From assembly GCA_029204225.1 (NCBI GenBank), contig CM055111.1, positions 24,985,874-25,049,873 on the forward strand: DNA of 64,000 nt, in the 5' to 3' direction. This DNA is from Diphasiastrum complanatum. Lineage: Eukaryota; Streptophyta; Lycopodiopsida; Lycopodiales; Lycopodiaceae. A program made the translations under genes and the position numbers. Below are positions 59,966 to 64,000 of this stretch, one piece after another. A model generated the notes under the pieces. It was not told the DNA's origin. It ran no database searches and worked only from the letters and a program-made list of their open reading frames with translations. How positions within the stretch are numbered: position 1 is the stretch's first letter; the number at the start of each line of letters is the position of its first letter.

Positions 59966-60647
59966 TGTAAAAATTACAGCAAATAAGGATCCTAAAACAC
60001 TTGAAATGATGAGGGAAACAATAGATTATGATTTCATAAGATTAGCACAAGTTGAACCATCAAAATCCATCAAAAATCTATGCTTGAACCTCACTAAATG
60101 GCCCAAATCCTTGAAGAAGGCTTCACACGTGTGAAAGTACGGCCTTCCACAGTCTGAGTACTGTACACCAGACCTACATTCAATCCTATAATCATTAGTA
60201 ATCACAAGTACTCAAACAATTATGAACATAGAGAGCAATTGCACCATTATGAGAGAAAAAACATGAAATTGCTTGATTGATTTTGGTGAGATATCATCAC
60301 CTATATATACATGATCCATCACGGTTTTGGGCAGGTATGAGTAGCCCTAAACCTATCTCTAATGCTAATTTTGTTGGATCTTTCATCCCTACCAAGTTAG
60401 TGTTGGAATCTTGGAGATCCCTCAACAATGCAAAAATTACCAAAAATAGCTCCTATTTTTTCTCCCTTGTATCTAAGCATAATTTGGACTCATTCCAAAG
60501 GTTCTAACACTTAGGTCTACTTGAGAACATCCTTATGAATGGAATACTATGCTATTTGGCACGTGTGACAAGCCACATCATGACCATCTAACTATTTACA
60601 AGTCATATGACCAAAACTAGTCAAGCTAGAATTGTGAATTTTTAACA
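59966..60647 (-). repeat. LTR of element G, with abnormal PBS at 59953-59965
   Basis: 682 bp A-family LTR, palindrome at 60122-60135. It is the 3' LTR with respect to the pol fragment upstream on the minus strand, yet a PBS follows it. Confidence 0.9.
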
Positions 60648-60659
60648 CTCCTCCTCACT

Positions 60660-62178
60660 ATCTAGCTTGGTTCAATCATTGCTTTACTAATCACTCCAAG
60701 TGATGATCTGAACTTCATAAAAGGTGTCTTTTGAAGTGGTTTAGTAAGTAGATCAGCTACACATTCATTGCTTGGAACATGCTCCAAAGCAATCTCCTTG
60801 GCTTCACCATTTCTCTCACAAAGTGATGGCATATCTCAATGTGCTTAGATCTTGCATGGAAGATTGGGTTAGATGCAAGGTGTTGGGCTGATATATTGTC
60901 ATTGTAGATGATTGGTACCTCCTCTGAATCCATGATCTTTAGTTCCACCAATAATCTCTTGATCCAAAGTACCTCCTTTGTAGTGGTTGTCAAAGCTTTG
61001 TACTCGGCCTCGGTTGAAGATAGAGATATAGTTTCTTGCTTTTTTGAAAGCCATGAAACCACACCTTCTCCTATGAAAGTTGAATAGGCACTTGTTGATT
61101 TCCTATCCCTCTTGTCCCCTGCAAAATCTGAATCACTAAATGCATGAAGGTTAATCACATCTCCTCTATATAGAATCCCAAAATCCAATGTACCCGAGAT
61201 GTATCTTAGAATCCTCTTAGCCTTTTTCCAATGGATATTCAATGGCTTTTGCATGGATTGGCTCAACCTACATACACTAAAGCTAAGATCTGGTCTAGTT
61301 ATAGTGATCCACATTAAGGAACCTATAAGTTGCCTAAACAAAGTGATGTCCATGAAGGATCTTTCATCATCTTCATTTGGCACTTTTACATCTTGCTCCA
61401 TTGGTGTGTCAACACTTTTGCATACTTCCATCTTAAACTTCTTCAAAAGACTTTGAGCATAGTTTACTTGACTTATAAAGATAAAATCAGACCCTCTAAG
61501 TACTTCTATGCCTAAGATGAAGTGAAGACACCCTAGATCTACCATCTTGAACTCTAAGGATAGATCTATCTTGATTTTTTCAATACCATCAACACTATTT
61601 CCACTAATGATGATGTCATCTACATAAATGAGTAAAAGTACAATACCAACATCATCAAACTTAATGTAAAGAGTAGGATCATATTCACTTTGAACAAAAG
61701 AAAGTGAAATAAGATAGCAATGTAGTCTTGAATTCCAAGATCTCGAGGCTTGCTTCAAGCCATAGATGCTTCTTTGGAGATGACATACTTTGTTCTCCAT
61801 TCCATGCTTGATGAATCCTTGTGGCTGCTCCATATAGATATCCTCTTCCAAAAAACCATTCAAGAAAGCATTAGAGACATCCATTTGACATAGAATCCAT
61901 CCAAAATGTGATGCAAGTGCAATGATTAGTCTTATTGTGACCATCTTGGCCACGGGTGCAAAAGTTTCCTCATAGTCTATCCCTCTCTCTTGAGCATAAC
62001 CTTTTGCAACTAATCTTGCTTTATGTTTGTTAACACTCCCATTTGCATTCAACTTAAGCTTGAAGACCCACTTGCATCCTATTACATTCCTTTGAGGTCT
62101 CTCAACAAGCAACCAAGTTTCATTCTCAATCAAGGCATCATACTCATCCAACATAGCTTTATACCATTCTTTGGAGTT
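60660..62178 (-). pseudogene. A-family pol, RT-RNase H part (element G)
   Basis: RT (QMDVSNAFLNG, IYVDD) and RNase H (SDSDFAGD, LSSTEAEY, YNDNISAQH) are intact. A 1-bp deletion near 60805 (GGCTTCACC for GGCTTGCACC) shifts the last ~45 codons, ending in KPRRLLWSMF. The start of the open frame (MSGDRLI) derives from the LTR of P. Diagnostic residues (VERPQRN, GSVNKHK) place it nearer to X than to A. Confidence 0.9.
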
Positions 62179-62179
62179 C

Positions 62180-62355
62180 AATATTAGCCTGTCACCAGAC
62201 ACTGTGTAAGAACACAGTGTCGCGATTCATTCGTCCTTTATTTGTTTGTGCAAATTTGCGTATAAAAATACAAACTACGTGACAACGTTAGTAAATATGC
62301 AACATGAATGGAGGCAGATTAAAATTGGGATTTAGAAGAGAAGGAGGAGTAAATC
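62180..62355 (-). repeat. Truncated 3' LTR of element P
   Basis: It follows, on the minus strand, the purine tract AAGAGGGGGTGGTGG at about 62356-62371, just after the stop of the P polyprotein. About 170 bp remain before the junction with G. No TG start is certain. Confidence 0.5.
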
Positions 62356-62367
62356 CACCACCCCCTC

Positions 62368-63990
62368 TTAATCTGGATCCGTGAATGCCTTGTTCTTCAG
62401 ACTAAGCAATGCACAAAATCTGTTGTGTGCATTAACACTGAGTGCTTTCGTGAAAATGTTTGCAACCATGTCCTGCGTTTTGCAGTACGTTAAGCTCACC
62501 TCTCTGTCGAGAACCTTGCCCCTGATGTAGTGATATCTTATCTCAATGTGCTTACTCCTAGAATGAAATCTAGGATTGGCTGATAAGGCAATGGCACTTT
62601 GATTATCACAAAACAAAATTGCAGGGCTGTGCTGATACAGATTGATGTCTGACAGCAAATTTCTCAACCAAAACGCTTCCTTAATAGATTGAGAAGCAGC
62701 AATATATTTTGCTTCAGTAGAAAAAAGTGCGATAGAGGTTTGCTTATGACTGTTCCATGAAATAGGACCGCCATTGAAAAAGAATGTAAATCCAGATGTG
62801 GACTTACTATGGTCTGCATCTCCTCCCCAGCTCGCATCAAAATAACCACTGAGTTGATGAAGATTGTTATCGTTGACATCTCCATAGCAGATGCACTAGT
62901 CCATGGTAGCTCGAATGTATCTTATGACTCAAATAAGAGCCTTCCAATGGGTAATTCCAAGATTAGCCATGTATTGACTGAGTGAGTTGACAGCAAAAAA
63001 AATGTCTGGCCTTGTACAGACCATTGCGTACATGAGAGATCCAATTATCGATCGATATGGGTATTCTCTCATCTACTCCTCTTCTTGCTTGGTCTGGGGA
63101 CATTGGTCCTTTGACAAATGCAGGCCTAGATCCATTTGTGAGAGAGCTAATTTACAGTTTATCAAACTGTATTTGTTAAGAACATTATGAAGATACCTTT
63201 GTTGAGTGATGTAAATCAGTCGGTTTGCTCTGTCTCTGTGGATTTGAATTCCAAGACAAAAGTGAGCTTCGCCCAGATCAGTCATGTCGAATTCTGAGAA
63301 CAACATCTTTTTTGAATCCTTGACCATATTGGCATTGTTGTTGAAGAGCAACATATCATCAACATATAAGGTGATGATAATGAAGGATTGTTGCATCGAC
63401 TTTGAATAAACCTTGCTATCAGCAGTGCTTGGTTTAAATCCTTGATCAATGAGGAATGTGTTGATCCTCTGAAACCAAGCTCTAGTAGACTGTTTCAAGC
63501 CGTATAGTGCCTTGTGGAATTTACAAACATGATTCTTCATACCTTTCAGAATGTATCCTTCGAGCTGGATCATGTAGATGTCTTCTTGTATAACTCCATT
63601 CAGATAAGCTGTTTTTACATCAAGTTGATGTACTTCGAGGTCGACAGCTACAGCATAAGATAGGAGCATTCGGATCGACAAATGTTTGACGACTGGACTG
63701 AAAGTCTCACTGTAGTCGACATTCAGGATCTAGGTGAATCCTCATGCTACCAGTCTTGCCTTCCTTTGATCAATTGCTCCGTTGGCATTGTATGTGATCT
63801 TAAAGATCCACTTGCAATCAATAATATTGCAGCCATTAGGAGCTTCGACTAATGACCATGTCTGATTCTTGATCAGAGAGGAATTCTCTCTGTCCATAGC
63901 TTTTCTCCAGAGATCAGAGTCTGGTTGGCTAAAGGCCTCTTCGACTGTCGTCGGTTCCTGCATTAAAAGATAGGCAGACTCATGAGTATA
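62368..63990 (-). pseudogene. Ty1/copia RT-RNase H remnant (element P), extends beyond window
   Basis: Minus-strand order: AMDRENSSLIKNQTWSLVEA and NIIDCKWIFKITYNANG (start of RT, 63963-63742); HQLDVKTAYLNGVIQEDIYM, KALYGLKQSTRAWFQRIN and ITLYVDDMLLF (63681-63073); ISWNSHKQTSIALFSTEAKY (62885-62664); DNQSAIALSANPRFHSRSKH (62667-62368). The YVDD motif and the RNase H E are present. Stops and frameshifts near 63730, 63070, 62900 and 62665 inactivate it. It is closer to J/K than to A in residues (for example GLKQS..AW, CLGIQI). Integrase and gag would lie beyond 64000. Confidence 0.85.
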
Positions 63991-64000
63991 TCTTGTGGGC

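Larger units (their letters stand above)
59966..62178 (-). mobile_element. 3' part of an A-family copia element (G)
   Basis: On the minus strand: pol from residue 818 (LNSKEWYKAML) to the C-terminus, purine tract, then an LTR at 60647-59966. The 5' side is cut at 62178, where it joins the LTR of element P inside ATTGAACTCC. On the other side the LTR is followed by TGGTATCAGAGCT, a primer-binding site, and then H-family LTR, so the LTR has internal-type sequence on both sides. Confidence 0.9.

Overview
The window looks like a piece of a land-plant nuclear genome made almost entirely of nested and broken transposable elements. The grounds are: A+T-rich DNA; dense Ty1/copia LTR retrotransposons whose primer-binding sites match the plant initiator-Met tRNA type (TGGTATCAGAGC); 5-bp target-site duplications; spliceosomal introns in decayed genes; and very long (CT)n/(AG)n arrays. 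I cannot name the species. No intact ordinary host gene was recognised.

Layout. 1-1258: minus-strand copia fragment with its LTR (H). 2470-7540: two decayed minus-strand intron-containing coding regions, one with 'LQLDN...GHTHDQIDQ' (DUF7869-like) motifs and one that is clearly a beta-class DNA methyltransferase (PYQKP...LDLFSGSGTT). 7674-16551: old retroelement debris (a gag-like region, a duplicated 0.6-kb block, LTR family M, broken copia J, copia fragment B). 16552-22707: complete young copia element A (identical TSDs, two 682-bp LTRs, one intact 1322-aa gag-pol). 22708-34548: debris with a Ty3/gypsy-like protease, a palindromic foldback, long microsatellites, and copia fragments L, M and K. 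34549-46274: element C, an A-family copy on the minus strand, interrupted at 37134-42704 by element D. 46275-53747: inverted copy of 9080-16551. 53748-57765: the 5' part of another A-family element (F). 57766-59350: unrecognised DNA with a small decayed membrane-protein-like frame. 59360-62178: an H-like LTR and 3' part of a further A-family element (G). 62180-64000: minus-strand copia element P, running off the window.

Two things stand out. First, D is a very recent insertion (LTRs identical by eye, TSD gatgg). Its single 1030-aa ORF starts as a copia gag with a zinc knuckle, but protease, integrase, RT and RNase H are replaced by about 750 residues I do not recognise. The ORF ends 13 bp before the 3' LTR, so the new region sits exactly where pol should be. 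Second, C and F are two pieces of one older element X (shared TSD aattt, shared 7-bp deletion, shared residues). A 7.5-kb inverted copy of the left locus plus the 5' half of element A has been spliced into X. Left-arm boundaries, TSDs and diagnostic residues all agree with a copy-and-paste template switch that left X by microhomology and returned by homology inside gag-pol.

Element A, with all pol domains intact, is the only potentially autonomous element here and is a plausible helper for D: their gags are related, the PBS is shared, and both LTRs carry the palindrome TTCACACGTGTGAA.
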